Shown here: positions 46,040-55,378 of the stretch, piece after piece
Numbering within the stretch: the first letter of the stretch is position 1
Layout: each line of letters opens with the position of its first letter
Source: Verrucomicrobiaceae bacterium
GTDB taxonomy: Bacteria; Verrucomicrobiota; Verrucomicrobiia; Verrucomicrobiales; Verrucomicrobiaceae
Direction of reading: 5' to 3'
DNA length: 64,000 nt
Assembly (NCBI GenBank): GCA_947507875.1
Contig: CANNQP010000019.1
Coordinates: forward strand, 1-64,000
Notes under the pieces: generated by a model
What the model was told of the DNA's origin: nothing
What the model saw: the letters and a program-made list of their open reading frames with translations, nothing else
Databases searched by the model: none
Translations under genes and position numbers: made by a program

Positions 46040-48631
46040 ATGAATCGAAAAGCCCTGCTCTGTCTTTTGCCCGCTTTGGTCGTCCTGCTGGCGGCTCAGG
46101 AACCTGCTCCGAAAGGCAAAGGCCGTGGCAAGGGGCGTGGTCAGGGGACGCCACCGCCGCAGCGGTTGGTGCCGCTGGGCCAGCGTCTCGTGTCACGCGA
46201 TCCGGCTCTGCATCGGGATTTCCCGGACTTTGTCATCGGGCCGGAGGCGCGCCTGTGGACCTGCTTTGTCCAGCATGAGGGTGAAGTGGACACGCTGCGA
46301 CTGGCGACCCGCGAGCAGGGGGAATGGAAGGAGGTGGCGGTGATGTCTGAGCCGGGAGTGATTCACCAGCCGACGATCGCGGTGGATGGGGCCAAAGGTG
46401 TATGGTGCGTGTGGGGTCAGGTGAATGCGCAGGAGGTGATGACGCTGCGCGCGCGCCGGTTTGCCCAAGGCAAGCTGGAGCCGGAGCTGGAGCTGGCGGC
46501 GCGGCCCGATGCTGGCAGCACCTTTGCCGATGCGGGCACGGATTCGGCGGGGCGGGTGTGGGTGGTGTGGCAAGAGGTGCGGCCGGGGGCCTCGCAGATC
46601 TGGAGTCGCTGCTGGCAGCCTGAGGGCGCCGCTTGGTCCGCGCCGGTGCGGGTGTCGAGCCTGACGGGAGCTGGGAACTGGGAGCCAAGGCTGGCCTTCA
46701 GCGACACGGCAGGGGCCTGGGTGGTGTATGATTCATCCGCAGGCAGTGAGTTTAACCTGCGGCTGGCGCGGGTGGGGCTGGACGGTGCGGTGGTGGACCG
46801 GGCGCTGCTGGAGACGCCGGAGTATGAGGCGCGGGCCAGTGTCGCGGCCGATGGAAAAGGCGGGCTTTGGATCGCGGCGGAACGTGGGCGCCGGGAGTGG
46901 GGGCTGGACTCGCGCGGGCATGAGAACACGATGGGTCTGAATGCGCAGAAGCGGCTGCTGCTGGGACGGTATGACATCGCCAGCGGCCAGTTCACGGAGG
47001 TGCCGGTGCCGCACCATGGGCGGCCGACACCCGCGCCGGACCCGAGCCCTGGGTTTGCGGTGAATGTGCCGTCTGTGGCGGTGCGGGAGGATGGGCAGGT
47101 ATGGCTGGCTTACCGTTACTTTGCCAACACCTACTGGCGTGCCGCGGTGACGCGCTACGATCCAGCGGGCCAGCGCTGGGCGGAACCAGCGGCGTTGCCC
47201 GACAGCACGATGGGGCAGGATCGCCACCAGGAGCTGCACGTGGGGCCCAAGGGCGGTGTGTGGGTGACCTGGGCCACGGACCAGAGGACGAACAAGGTCA
47301 GCCGCATCGCGGAAATTCACTCAGCCCAGATCCAGCCTGAGGCGGACTGGCCGCTGATGCCGGTGGAACCGGGGCTGGAAATCGCGCATGCGGCGGAGCC
47401 CGAACCCTACCTGAATGCGCCGACACCTCCACGTCCGCTGAGCGAACACCACACGTGGGAGATTGGTGGAAAACGCTACCGGCTCGTGTGGGGCGACCTG
47501 CACCGGCACACGGACATCTCGAACTGCCGGACGGGCTTCGATGGCTGCCTCGTGGAGCATTACCGCTATGCCTATGACCTCGCTGGGCTCGACTTCCTGG
47601 GCACCTCCGACCACACGGATGTGGGCAAGACCTACGCGCCTTACGAGTGGTGGCACACGCAGCGGCAGGTCGATGCGTTTCACGCACCGGGCGGCTTTGC
47701 CTCGCTCTATGCTTATGAGCGGGAGCAGGTCTTTCCGTGGGGACATCGAAACATTGTCTTCGCTCGCCGGGGCGGCCCGGTGATTTACATCCAGCGGCAG
47801 AACTATCGCGAATCTCCCTGGCAGGCGGTGCTGCCGGTCGGGCCGGGTTTGTCCCAGATCCAGCCAAGCGAGCTGTGGGACCTGCTGAAGCGGCATGGCC
47901 AGCCGGTGGCCATCATCAGCCACACTGGGGCGACAGGCATGGGCACAGATTGGACGCGGTATGAGGATGGCATCGACAACACGCATGAGAACACGGTGGA
48001 GATCTTTCAGGGGGCACGCGTGAGCTACGAGGGGCTGGGCGCACCGCAGCCGACGGTGGGACTTCGCAAAGACGAGCCCTACACGCCTGCGAACCGCGAC
48101 CGCGAGCATCAGCCGATGCCACCGGGTGTCATCACCGACTTTGAGGCGGGCAAACCGAACCCCCAGGGCTACAACAATGGCGTGTATCAAAAGGCGCTGG
48201 CCGAGGGCCACAAGCTGGGCGTCTTTGCCTCCAGCGACCACATCGCCACGCACACGTCGTTTGGCGGCGTGTATGTCGAGGAGTTCACCCGCGAGGGCAT
48301 TATCGCTGGATTCAAGGCGCGCCGGACCTGCGCGGCCACAGACAAGATCTTTGTGGAACTGAGCAGCGCGGGCCACCTGATGGGCGAGGTGTTTGAAACC
48401 CAAGGCCGGCCGACACTGGAGTTCCGCATCGAAGGCACAGCCGCAGTGAAGCGAGTCACGGTCGTGCGGAACGAGGTGAACCATCACGTCATTGAACCGG
48501 GCACGAAGTCAATCCGCCAAAGCTGGACGGACGAAACGCCGTTGGCCGGTGAAAACCGCTATTACCTGCGCATCGAGCAGGTGGATGGGAACATGGCTTG
48601 GTCCTCCCCGCTCTGGGTGACGGTGAAGTGA
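46040..48631 (+). CDS. Exported beta-propeller protein with DUF3604 (PHP-like) domain
   Basis: An 863-aa protein with signal peptide MNRKALLCLLPALVVLLAAQ and a basic linker (GKGRGKGRGQG). Residues about 55-455 form sialidase/BNR-like propeller repeats (AVDGAKGVWCVWGQV, TDSAGRVWVVWQEV). Residues about 475-863 match DUF3604, a PHP-like hydrolase fold with the metal motif WGDLHRHTDIS, LDFLGTSDHTD, SHTG and FASSDHIATH. The family occurs in marine and soil bacteria, and its substrate is unknown. The fusion puts a probable metal-dependent phosphoesterase outside the cytoplasm. Confidence 0.82.
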   Translation: MNRKALLCLLPALVVLLAAQEPAPKGKGRGKGRGQGTPPPQRLVPLGQRLVSRDPALHRDFPDFVIGPEARLWTCFVQHEGEVDTLRLATREQGEWKEVAVMSEPGVIHQPTIAVDGAKGVWCVWGQVNAQEVMTLRARRFAQGKLEPELELAARPDAGSTFADAGTDSAGRVWVVWQEVRPGASQIWSRCWQPEGAAWSAPVRVSSLTGAGNWEPRLAFSDTAGAWVVYDSSAGSEFNLRLARVGLDGAVVDRALLETPEYEARASVAADGKGGLWIAAERGRREWGLDSRGHENTMGLNAQKRLLLGRYDIASGQFTEVPVPHHGRPTPAPDPSPGFAVNVPSVAVREDGQVWLAYRYFANTYWRAAVTRYDPAGQRWAEPAALPDSTMGQDRHQELHVGPKGGVWVTWATDQRTNKVSRIAEIHSAQIQPEADWPLMPVEPGLEIAHAAEPEPYLNAPTPPRPLSEHHTWEIGGKRYRLVWGDLHRHTDISNCRTGFDGCLVEHYRYAYDLAGLDFLGTSDHTDVGKTYAPYEWWHTQRQVDAFHAPGGFASLYAYEREQVFPWGHRNIVFARRGGPVIYIQRQNYRESPWQAVLPVGPGLSQIQPSELWDLLKRHGQPVAIISHTGATGMGTDWTRYEDGIDNTHENTVEIFQGARVSYEGLGAPQPTVGLRKDEPYTPANRDREHQPMPPGVITDFEAGKPNPQGYNNGVYQKALAEGHKLGVFASSDHIATHTSFGGVYVEEFTREGIIAGFKARRTCAATDKIFVELSSAGHLMGEVFETQGRPTLEFRIEGTAAVKRVTVVRNEVNHHVIEPGTKSIRQSWTDETPLAGENRYYLRIEQVDGNMAWSSPLWVTVK

Positions 48632-48663
48632 GTCCCTGGCGGCAAAGAGGTGGAGTAGCTTGC

Positions 48664-49092
48664 TCAGGGTTGCTGATAAGCAGCCGTGGCTTTTTCCACC
48701 TCGTTCAGGGCTTTGAAGAGCTTCAGGTCTTTTTCGCCGATGGGCTCAGGCCCCAGCACTTTCATGCCTTGAATGGCATAGTGGCCTGACATCTCCAGAA
48801 GGTAGGCGTGGTTTTTGGTTAGGTAAAAGCAGGCGATGCGCGAGGAGAAGCCCGGCTTTTCAATGATGTAATCCGGCATCCCTTTCGCCTGAAGGAACAT
48901 CTTCATGGCCTGATTCACCGTCGCGTAAGCCTGGAGACGGCGGTAGCCGATCGTGGGTGGATTGGCCCGAACGGGCTGAATGCCTTGTGCGTCAGCATAG
49001 GTCCAGCCGAGCATGAAATTGCTCTTGTAGGCTTCGCAGGAACTGAGCAGCAGGACGCTGAGCGTGAGGAGGACGGTCAGTTTGCGGTTCAT
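48664..49092 (-). CDS. Small lipoprotein, unknown
   Basis: A 142-aa lipoprotein with signal and lipobox LLLSSC (Cys19). The mature part is unlike anything I recognise: FMLGWTYADAQGIQPVRANPP, a run of aromatics, then QAKGMPDYIIEKPGFSSRIACFYLTKNHAYLLEM. It is the last gene of a three-gene unit of exported proteins; its start overlaps the previous stop by 4 bp (ATGA). Confidence 0.75.
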   Translation of the reverse strand: MNRKLTVLLTLSVLLLSSCEAYKSNFMLGWTYADAQGIQPVRANPPTIGYRRLQAYATVNQAMKMFLQAKGMPDYIIEKPGFSSRIACFYLTKNHAYLLEMSGHYAIQGMKVLGPEPIGEKDLKLFKALNEVEKATAAYQQP

Positions 49093-49655
49093 GAGGCTGG
49101 CGGAGATGGGGTGGCAGGTGGGATGACCTCGAAGGTTTCTTCCAGGATCAAGGCGTCCCGGTAGCCAAGCCGGAGGGTCCAGCGGCCCGGCACGCGTTCT
49201 TTGGGATCATTGAAGATCCAGCCGTAGGACCATGGGGCCTTGGCGTTGAAGGATTGGATCTTCTCCTGGCGGGAAAAGTAAGTCGCACTGCCTTTGTAAA
49301 GCGTGGTGAAGGGCGGGTGCTCCACCTCCAGCTTCAGGGTATGCTCGCCATCTGGCAGACCGTAGATGAGCACGGGAATCAGGAAGCCATCCTGGGGGCC
49401 ACAGGTCACACGGCGTGTTGGCTTTAGCAGGATGTTTTTCTCGTAGGTAACCGAGCGTCCACGGATCGTTTCTTTGCTAAAGAATTTCGACTTGCCCTCG
49501 TGCTGGGTTTGAATCGGGCCTAAGGTGCGGGTGATGATGGTGAAGCCATCGGAAAAGGTCGTCCGCCTGTCCACAGGCTGCTGCGCGCAGGACAATAGCA
49601 ACGCGCAGAGCAGCAGGAGACCAAAGCACCACCAGAGACGAAGGCTGACATTCAT
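49089..49655 (-). CDS. Lipoprotein, unknown
   Basis: A 188-aa lipoprotein with lipobox LLLSC (Cys23). The mature part looks all-beta, ending in WTLRLGYRDALILEETFEVIPP, reminiscent of the extracellular Ig-like modules that accompany proteases, but no named family is recognised. Its start and stop both overlap the neighbouring genes by 4 bp, so the trio is translationally coupled. Confidence 0.75.
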   Translation of the reverse strand: MNVSLRLWWCFGLLLLCALLLSCAQQPVDRRTTFSDGFTIITRTLGPIQTQHEGKSKFFSKETIRGRSVTYEKNILLKPTRRVTCGPQDGFLIPVLIYGLPDGEHTLKLEVEHPPFTTLYKGSATYFSRQEKIQSFNAKAPWSYGWIFNDPKERVPGRWTLRLGYRDALILEETFEVIPPATPSPPAS

Positions 49656-50425
49656 GGTGAGGTTGAAGCTGCCTGTGATTGATCAACGAGACGCTGAATT
49701 TTAGCAGGGTCGGGGCGGATGCTTTGGGATTCGGTGAAGAAGGTGGTGGTCATGACGCCGGTGTAGCCGACCGCACGATTGATGCCAATCAGCTCACCCG
49801 AAAGCGTCAGCAGTGGGCCACCGCTATCGCCGGGTTTCAAGCGCAAGCTATGAAGCACGGGCTTGCTACGGCCAAAGCCCATGACGGAGTGATGAAGGTG
49901 TCCGATCTGCCCTTCTGGACCCGTGGTCATGCCACCATGGACAACGGTCAGGTCGGTTGGCAGCCAGCGATCACGAGGTGTCCATTGGTAATGGTAGGGT
50001 GTAGCAAAACTCGCTTTTACGAGTGCGAGGTCAGCCCTTTCGTCTTTCCAGATGAGCTGGACCTTCCCCAGTTTCTTGTGCGCGCCTGATGAATAAAACG
50101 CCACGCAGCTGTATCCAGATTTCAAATCCTGAAGGCTATGCGCATTGGTTAGAAAATGGCCCTGGCTGCTGATCGGCGTGGCGGTGCTCAGCGTCATGTT
50201 TTTTACCCTATGAGCTCCGCTAGTCTGGATCAGTCTCTGCGCCTGTGAGTCGGACAGGATGATCAATAGGCTGATGCGCTGCGACATGTAGCGCCCCAGG
50301 TCCTTCCTTGGCTGAGGTTGGTAAGGGGCGCTCGTTTGGCAGGAGGCAAGCAACGCCACCCAGATGGAAAACAGAAGGATTCGCCGCTGTTTTCGCACTT
50401 GGCATGGGATTGCAGGCATCTTCAT
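49652..50425 (-). CDS. Trypsin-like serine protease lipoprotein
   Basis: A 257-aa chymotrypsin-fold protease. The lipobox is LLASC (about residue 25). The triad is visible: His in FLTNAHSLQD, Asp in ERADLALVK, Ser in KPGDSGGPLL. No PDZ domain follows, so it is not a full DegP/HtrA. The frame is open upstream to 50848 by chance; the ATG at 50425 starts a lipoprotein signal. First gene of the three-lipoprotein operon; the target may be a periplasmic or surface protein. Confidence 0.85.
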   Translation of the reverse strand: MKMPAIPCQVRKQRRILLFSIWVALLASCQTSAPYQPQPRKDLGRYMSQRISLLIILSDSQAQRLIQTSGAHRVKNMTLSTATPISSQGHFLTNAHSLQDLKSGYSCVAFYSSGAHKKLGKVQLIWKDERADLALVKASFATPYHYQWTPRDRWLPTDLTVVHGGMTTGPEGQIGHLHHSVMGFGRSKPVLHSLRLKPGDSGGPLLTLSGELIGINRAVGYTGVMTTTFFTESQSIRPDPAKIQRLVDQSQAASTSP

Positions 50426-50468
50426 TGCATGGATTTCGGCTCTTCTGCGCCAGAGGATACGAAAAAAA

Positions 50469-51614
50469 TCACCAGCTGGCGAGGTCATCATGCAGGGCAT
50501 CCATGGCGCGGCTGTGTACGGCACGCTCAGGCAGGTCGGGGCAACCGAAGGGGACGATCTCGACCTTGTTGTGGCGCAGAGCCGTGATGCCGTTGATGCC
50601 TTTCGGATCGAGCAGCGCTTTCCAGGCTTCTTCCGCAAAACGGGCCGCCAGGATACAGTCGCCAGGGGTTGCGTGGCCGCCGCGCTGAAGGTGGCCAAGC
50701 ACGGATGGGCGGACTTCCAGATCGGGAAAGGGAGCTCCTTCGCGCTGGAAGTAGGCCTGGAAAGCGTCACGCAAGATGTAGGCCCCATTGCGCTTCTGGG
50801 CTGGTTCAAATTTAACGCCTTCAGCGATGAGCACGATGGCATGGCCACGCCCGCGGGTCATCGCACCTTCGATTTTTTCGGCTAGCGCTCTCATGCGTGC
50901 CTCGGTCAGCGCGCCCCCTTCCGGGGTGATGACCATTTCTGCACCTGAGGCCAGGGCTGCCATGCGGGCGAGGTCTCCACTTTCTCTTCCCATGGTTTCT
51001 AGAACCATGACGCGGCGGTGACTGCGCGCTGTGTCGATGAAGTGATCCACGGCCCACACCAGCGTGTGCACGGCCGTGTCAACGCCGAGACTCATTTCGG
51101 TGAATTGCAGGTCGTTGTCGATGGTGGCGGGTACGCCAATGATGCGCAGTTCGCTCTCTTCAGCTAGCAAGCGAGCACCACTGAGCGAGCCATCGCCACC
51201 ACTGATGATGAGAGCACGGACCCCTAGTTTTTCGAGCAGATGGATGACTTCGCGTCGCACCTCGGGCTTATGAAAGTCCAGGCAGCGCGCTGAACCGAGA
51301 ATGGTGCCGCCCTTTCCCATGATGCCGGAGACACTGGCATGGTCCATTTTGATGATGCTCTGCTGGGCATCGATGAGGCCACGGTTGCCGATATTGCGCT
51401 CGATCTCTTGCTTCATGGCATAGAGGGCTTCGGCGTCGCCATCGACTTGTCGAGCTGCACGCACCAAGCCGCGGTAGCCATCGCGGATGCCATAGACGGG
51501 GATTTGGTGGCGGTTCAGCCCTAGGCGCACAACGGCGCGCAGGAAAGCATTCATACCAGGAGCATCGCCGCCACTGCAAAGGACGGCTACGGGGCTATTC
51601 GAGGGAAGAGACAT
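50469..51614 (-). CDS. pfkA: 6-phosphofructokinase, probably ATP-dependent
   Basis: A 381-aa phosphofructokinase of glycolysis. Signatures are VLCSGGDAPGMNAFLR, SGGDGSLSGA, PATIDNDL, TMGRESGDLA and LGHLQRGG. GGDG (not GGDD) predicts ATP rather than pyrophosphate use, and the residue equivalent to E. coli Gly124 is Ala rather than the Lys of PPi enzymes. It is about 60 residues longer than E. coli PfkA, with additional C-terminal sequence. It lies alone, 43 bp upstream of the protease operon. Confidence 0.93.
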   Translation of the reverse strand: MSLPSNSPVAVLCSGGDAPGMNAFLRAVVRLGLNRHQIPVYGIRDGYRGLVRAARQVDGDAEALYAMKQEIERNIGNRGLIDAQQSIIKMDHASVSGIMGKGGTILGSARCLDFHKPEVRREVIHLLEKLGVRALIISGGDGSLSGARLLAEESELRIIGVPATIDNDLQFTEMSLGVDTAVHTLVWAVDHFIDTARSHRRVMVLETMGRESGDLARMAALASGAEMVITPEGGALTEARMRALAEKIEGAMTRGRGHAIVLIAEGVKFEPAQKRNGAYILRDAFQAYFQREGAPFPDLEVRPSVLGHLQRGGHATPGDCILAARFAEEAWKALLDPKGINGITALRHNKVEIVPFGCPDLPERAVHSRAMDALHDDLASW

Positions 51615-51673
51615 GGTTGAGAGAAGGCGGCGCAGACGGAGGATTCACGGATTTCCGCAGCGGCAGGCGTTTA

Positions 51674-51701
51674 GTCATAGCGGGTTGTACAGGTGCCGCA
51701 A
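51674..51701 (-). promoter_or_regulatory. Possible promoter upstream of pfkA
   Basis: On the minus strand TTGCGG and TATGAC are 16 bp apart, about 60 bp upstream of the pfkA ATG. Both hexamers are imperfect, so this is a weak assignment. The rest of the 254-bp gap (51615-51868) holds AT-rich sequence with no gene. Confidence 0.3.
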
Positions 51702-51868
51702 GCCAGCGCATCATGCCCTGTTGCAAATAAAGGCTGCTTTCATGGTGTTAATTATTTCATTATCAACTGAATAGAGATCTTTAAAAGTGGTCAATTCTAT
51801 GGAGTGACGGACGTGCTTCGATGAATCATGGCATGGCTCAGTCCCAAGCTATTCGGCCCTAGAAAGAA

Positions 51869-53131
51869 TCAGGTTTCCGTGCCCAGCTCGGGCTCTCCCT
51901 TGAAGGTGCCTGTGCCGACGAGACGCTCAAAGATCGGGCTGGCCATCAAGGTGGTGATCACCGCCATGATGGCCAGCATGGCGAAAATTTCCGGGGAGAT
52001 GATGCCGCGTTGGAGGCCAATGTTGATGATGATTAGCTCCATGAGGCCACGAGCATTCATGAGCACTCCGATGCCCATGGCTTCCTTGTTCGAGATGCCC
52101 GAGGCACGCGCTGCTGCCCAACAGGCCACACCTTTCCCCAAAATGGCCGCCACCAGCACCGCTAGAGCCAATAGCCAAAGGCTCAGGCTATTCAGCAGGC
52201 CTAGGCGCGTGTTTAGCCCGGAGTAGGTGAAGAAAAGCGGGAGGATCAGGGCCACCGCCAGTGGTTGCGTTCGCTCGATCAACGTCCGGTTCACGATGCC
52301 GCGTGGCATGGCACTGCCCATGACAAAGGCACCAAAGACAGCGTGCAGCTCGATGTAATCCGTCCACCACGCCCCCAGGCACATCAGGGCGAGGAAGAAA
52401 GCGTATTCGCCATCACTCAGCGTGCCACGTTGGTTGATGCCCGTGGCGTATCGTGCGAGCGCGGGACGGATGACCAAGTGTGCCAGGGCCACGTAGCCGA
52501 TGCCTCCGCCAATGCTCAGCAAGGCGTGGGAGAAGTCGCCGCTGAAGCTGGCCAGCACCACCGCCAGCATGCCCCAGGCCGCAGCGTCGTCGATCGCGCC
52601 TGCACCGATGGCCACGGTGCCCATGGTCGTTCCTGCCAGCCCTTTGAAATGAATGATGCGCGCCAGCATAGGGAAGGCGGTGATGCACATGGAGGCTCCT
52701 ATGAAGATCATGGCATTCTGCTCCGAAGTGGCTTTCGGGAAGAGTTGGGTGTGGTTCCAGAAATACCAGCCGACGGCTGCGCCGAGCAAAAAAGGAGCCG
52801 TCATTCCAGCCAGACTGACCGCAACGGAGGAAGCCAAGCGCTTCCGCACGATGTCCATGCGAAACTCAAGGCCGACGATGAACATGTACAGAGCTAGACC
52901 GAGCTGCGAGACGGGGAAGAGAACCTTCATCGACTCTTTGGGAAACAGCGCTTCACTAAGGCCTGGCTGGAAAAAGCCCAGCAGAGAGGGCCCTAGACAC
53001 ACCCCGGCGATCATTTCCGCCACGACTTGCGGCTGGCCAAAGCGTGCTGCGACCATGCCGACAACACGGCAGAACAGCAGGATGATGCCTAGCTGAAGGA
53101 AAAACTGGATGGCAAGCTGGAGGTTGGTCAT
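51869..53131 (-). CDS. Kef-type cation:proton antiporter (CPA2)
   Basis: A 420-aa inner-membrane protein with about 12 hydrophobic helices, from LAIQFFLQLGIILLFCRVVG to the C-terminal FAMLAIMAVITTLMASP. GAGAIDDAAAW carries the CPA2 ion-site Asp pair pattern and RFGQPQVVAEMIAGVCLGPSLLGF the family's second-helix block. There is no RCK (TrkA-N) domain, which KefB/KefC have, so it is a short Na+/H+ or K+/H+ exchanger. The downstream porin-like gene starts the next unit. Confidence 0.9.
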   Translation of the reverse strand: MTNLQLAIQFFLQLGIILLFCRVVGMVAARFGQPQVVAEMIAGVCLGPSLLGFFQPGLSEALFPKESMKVLFPVSQLGLALYMFIVGLEFRMDIVRKRLASSVAVSLAGMTAPFLLGAAVGWYFWNHTQLFPKATSEQNAMIFIGASMCITAFPMLARIIHFKGLAGTTMGTVAIGAGAIDDAAAWGMLAVVLASFSGDFSHALLSIGGGIGYVALAHLVIRPALARYATGINQRGTLSDGEYAFFLALMCLGAWWTDYIELHAVFGAFVMGSAMPRGIVNRTLIERTQPLAVALILPLFFTYSGLNTRLGLLNSLSLWLLALAVLVAAILGKGVACWAAARASGISNKEAMGIGVLMNARGLMELIIINIGLQRGIISPEIFAMLAIMAVITTLMASPIFERLVGTGTFKGEPELGTET

Positions 53132-53151
53132 GTCAGGAGGGGAGCAGTGGA

Positions 53152-54483
53152 TCAGTAGTTCAGAGTCAGCATCAAATAGGCAAAGTCAGCGTCATCGCCA
53201 TGACCGGTATCTTCGAGGTAGGAGCCAGCCACAAAGTGACTGTATCCTAGCAGTAGATCGAGATGCTGTGTCAGCTTGGCCTGTAAGGTGAGGTCAAGCT
53301 CGACCCCAGCGAAATTCCGCGCTCCAGGCGTGATCGGGCGCACCTGGGTGGTCCCATTGGCGCGATACCAAGCATCCCCCGTATCTGCCAGCCAGAATCC
53401 ATGCACATCGAAGGTGGTTTTGACCTTCTGATGTGGATGAGTCGCCATGCGTAGCACTAGATTGTGCATGTTTTGCCAAGCCATGGTGTCCATGAGGCCA
53501 TAAGGCGGGTGGTTGGTGGGGAAAAGATTCTGAAACGTGCCCACTCGGCCATCTGCCGCGTCGCCATCCCCACTGCTGAAGCTGTATTCTAGCGCCAGAC
53601 GGGGCTTCCAGGCGTGGTTTAACCAATTGTATCCGCCTTCCACGTGCCAAGCATACGCATTGAGGTCACGCCCGTGGACTTGCCCTGTCTGACCAGCTAG
53701 CTCCAGCGTGTAGTCCCAACCCCTCAGCTTCAGAGGGTCGCCTTTCATCCGGGTACCCAGAGTGATGAAGTCAGTGCTGCCATTTGGCGCTTCTTCATGC
53801 AGGTGAAAGGCATACGCGTCCGTGACCTGTACGGCTAGGGCTGTGCTGCTGAGATAAAGTCCACTAAAGATCTGCCTTCGTGGGTTCTGGCTGTCGGTCC
53901 AGTCGGAGTTGTTGAACTTTGATTCATGAAGGCGCACGACGGAGGAGGCGAACCCTTCCAAGGACCAGTCTTCTTCACCGTAGTGGAGCTTCACCGCATC
54001 GAAAGTGCGGCTGAAGTTTAACCATTCCAGAGGTCCGACTAGCCGCTCATCGCCATAGCCGAGCACTTGACGTCCCAGCTTGAGTGAGAGCTGTTTTGGG
54101 TGGCCGATTTCCATGGAGGCTAGGCGTAGGTCGAACGCGTCATCACCTTCCGCGCCTTGCCTCAACGGCGTATCCGCGCGATCTGAGAAGGATTCTCGCA
54201 CGTCTTGCCCCTGCAGTTCGACGCGTAGCGAGTCTGCGGGCTGCCATTCAATGCCTAGCCGAACCCGATGTAGAAGCCACTGGTCATCCGTGACGGCATT
54301 GCCTGAGCCATCGAAGTCATAGACATTGTCGCGCAGTTCACCGCGCACACGTGCCTGAAAGTTGAATCGAAGGGAGCTTGGTGCTTGTGCTGGAAGCGCG
54401 CTCCATGGGTTTGCGACACTCACACCATGTGCTGCTAGGATCAGCAGTAGGTGAAAAAAGTACAAGCGAAGGGAGCTCAACAC
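53152..54483 (-). CDS. Alginate-export-type outer-membrane beta-barrel
   Basis: A 443-aa outer-membrane protein. A signal peptide (about residues 1-24) is followed by many amphipathic beta-strands and a C-terminal strand ending in Tyr (FAYLMLTLNY). The stretches RVRGELRDNVYDF, GRQVLGYGDERLVGPLEW and RTFDAVKLHY match the alginate-export (AlgE-like) porin family. Genes of this family are common in organisms that do not make alginate, so the substrate is probably another solute. It lies 20 bp upstream of the antiporter gene on the same strand. Confidence 0.85.
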   Translation of the reverse strand: MLSSLRLYFFHLLLILAAHGVSVANPWSALPAQAPSSLRFNFQARVRGELRDNVYDFDGSGNAVTDDQWLLHRVRLGIEWQPADSLRVELQGQDVRESFSDRADTPLRQGAEGDDAFDLRLASMEIGHPKQLSLKLGRQVLGYGDERLVGPLEWLNFSRTFDAVKLHYGEEDWSLEGFASSVVRLHESKFNNSDWTDSQNPRRQIFSGLYLSSTALAVQVTDAYAFHLHEEAPNGSTDFITLGTRMKGDPLKLRGWDYTLELAGQTGQVHGRDLNAYAWHVEGGYNWLNHAWKPRLALEYSFSSGDGDAADGRVGTFQNLFPTNHPPYGLMDTMAWQNMHNLVLRMATHPHQKVKTTFDVHGFWLADTGDAWYRANGTTQVRPITPGARNFAGVELDLTLQAKLTQHLDLLLGYSHFVAGSYLEDTGHGDDADFAYLMLTLNY

Positions 54484-54592
54484 ACGAGCTGTTATGTCGT
54501 GGTTCGTTTAAAACGATAATAGACTCTTGCGATGTCCATGATCGCGATTGGGTATCAATCGAACGATCGAAAAAGGCTTCCGAGAGGGTAGC

Positions 54593-54739
54593 TCAGTCCG
54601 CTTTTTGCTCCACGCGGGTGAAATGGCTCAGCCGTGACAGCAAGTGAAAGTAGCCAGCCGTCGCGCTGATCAGAACGAAGACCGCCACCATGCACCAGAA
54701 TCCAGGAATGAGAGGCGGGCCAAGGCGGCGGCGTGACAT
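54593..54739 (-). CDS. Putative 48-aa single-helix membrane protein
   Basis: A 48-codon open frame starting MSRRRLGPPL with one predicted helix (WCMVAVFVLISATAGYF) and a polar tail (TRVEQKAD). It starts 9 bp after the hisH stop on the same strand. No Shine-Dalgarno is visible, but the same holds for most genes here. The basic N-terminus suggests an inner-membrane protein with the N-terminus inside. Real or chance is unresolved. Confidence 0.45.
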   Translation of the reverse strand: MSRRRLGPPLIPGFWCMVAVFVLISATAGYFHLLSRLSHFTRVEQKAD

Positions 54740-54748
54740 AAGGCGCGT

Positions 54749-55375
54749 TTAGATTTGGGCGGCTAAGTGCTCCACGCTGTTTTTGAGGAGTCGCAGGCCG
54801 GTGTCCTGACTCTTCTCTGGATGGAACTGCACAGCCATCAGACGCTCAGTGGCGATGCCAGAGACGAAAGGTGCACCATAGTCCGTGCGGCAGAGCGCCA
54901 AAGATTCATCTGCCACTTCTGGGTAGTAGCTGTGCACAAAATAGAGATGCGCGGGATTGGCTAGCCCCTGCCACCAGACCGGCTTATCTTCTGCCCAGGT
55001 GACTTCGTTCCAGCCCATGTGAGGGATTTTTAGCCCATGACCCGCATCGAACTTTCGAACGCGACCTGGTGCCACCGCCAGACCTTCCACGCCGGGACAT
55101 TCCTCGCTGGATTCAAACAGCAGCTGATAGCCGAGGCAGATGCCCAAGTAGGGTTTTTCGGCCCGCAGCCAAGCCCGCAGGGGCTCCCAGAGGCCGGTTT
55201 CTTTCAAAATGCGCACACTGTCGCCAAAGGCACCCTGACCAGGAAAGACCAACAGATCAATCGTAGCGAAGTGTTCAGGCTGCGTCACCAGCATCGCTTG
55301 GTGATGGATGGCCGCAAAAGCATTTAGCACGCTGCGCAGATTCCCTGCGCCGTAATCCAAAACGCCGAGATTCAT
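54749..55375 (-). CDS. hisH: Imidazole glycerol phosphate synthase subunit HisH
   Basis: A 208-aa class-I glutamine amidotransferase subunit that supplies ammonia to HisF in histidine synthesis. The nucleophile Cys lies in GICLGYQLLF, and the His-Glu dyad is in QFHPEKSQ near the C-terminus. The opening LDYGAGNLRSVLNAF is diagnostic of HisH. It follows hisB with a 3-bp gap. HisF and HisA are not in the window. Confidence 0.95.
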   Translation of the reverse strand: MNLGVLDYGAGNLRSVLNAFAAIHHQAMLVTQPEHFATIDLLVFPGQGAFGDSVRILKETGLWEPLRAWLRAEKPYLGICLGYQLLFESSEECPGVEGLAVAPGRVRKFDAGHGLKIPHMGWNEVTWAEDKPVWWQGLANPAHLYFVHSYYPEVADESLALCRTDYGAPFVSGIATERLMAVQFHPEKSQDTGLRLLKNSVEHLAAQI

Positions 55376-55378
55376 CGT

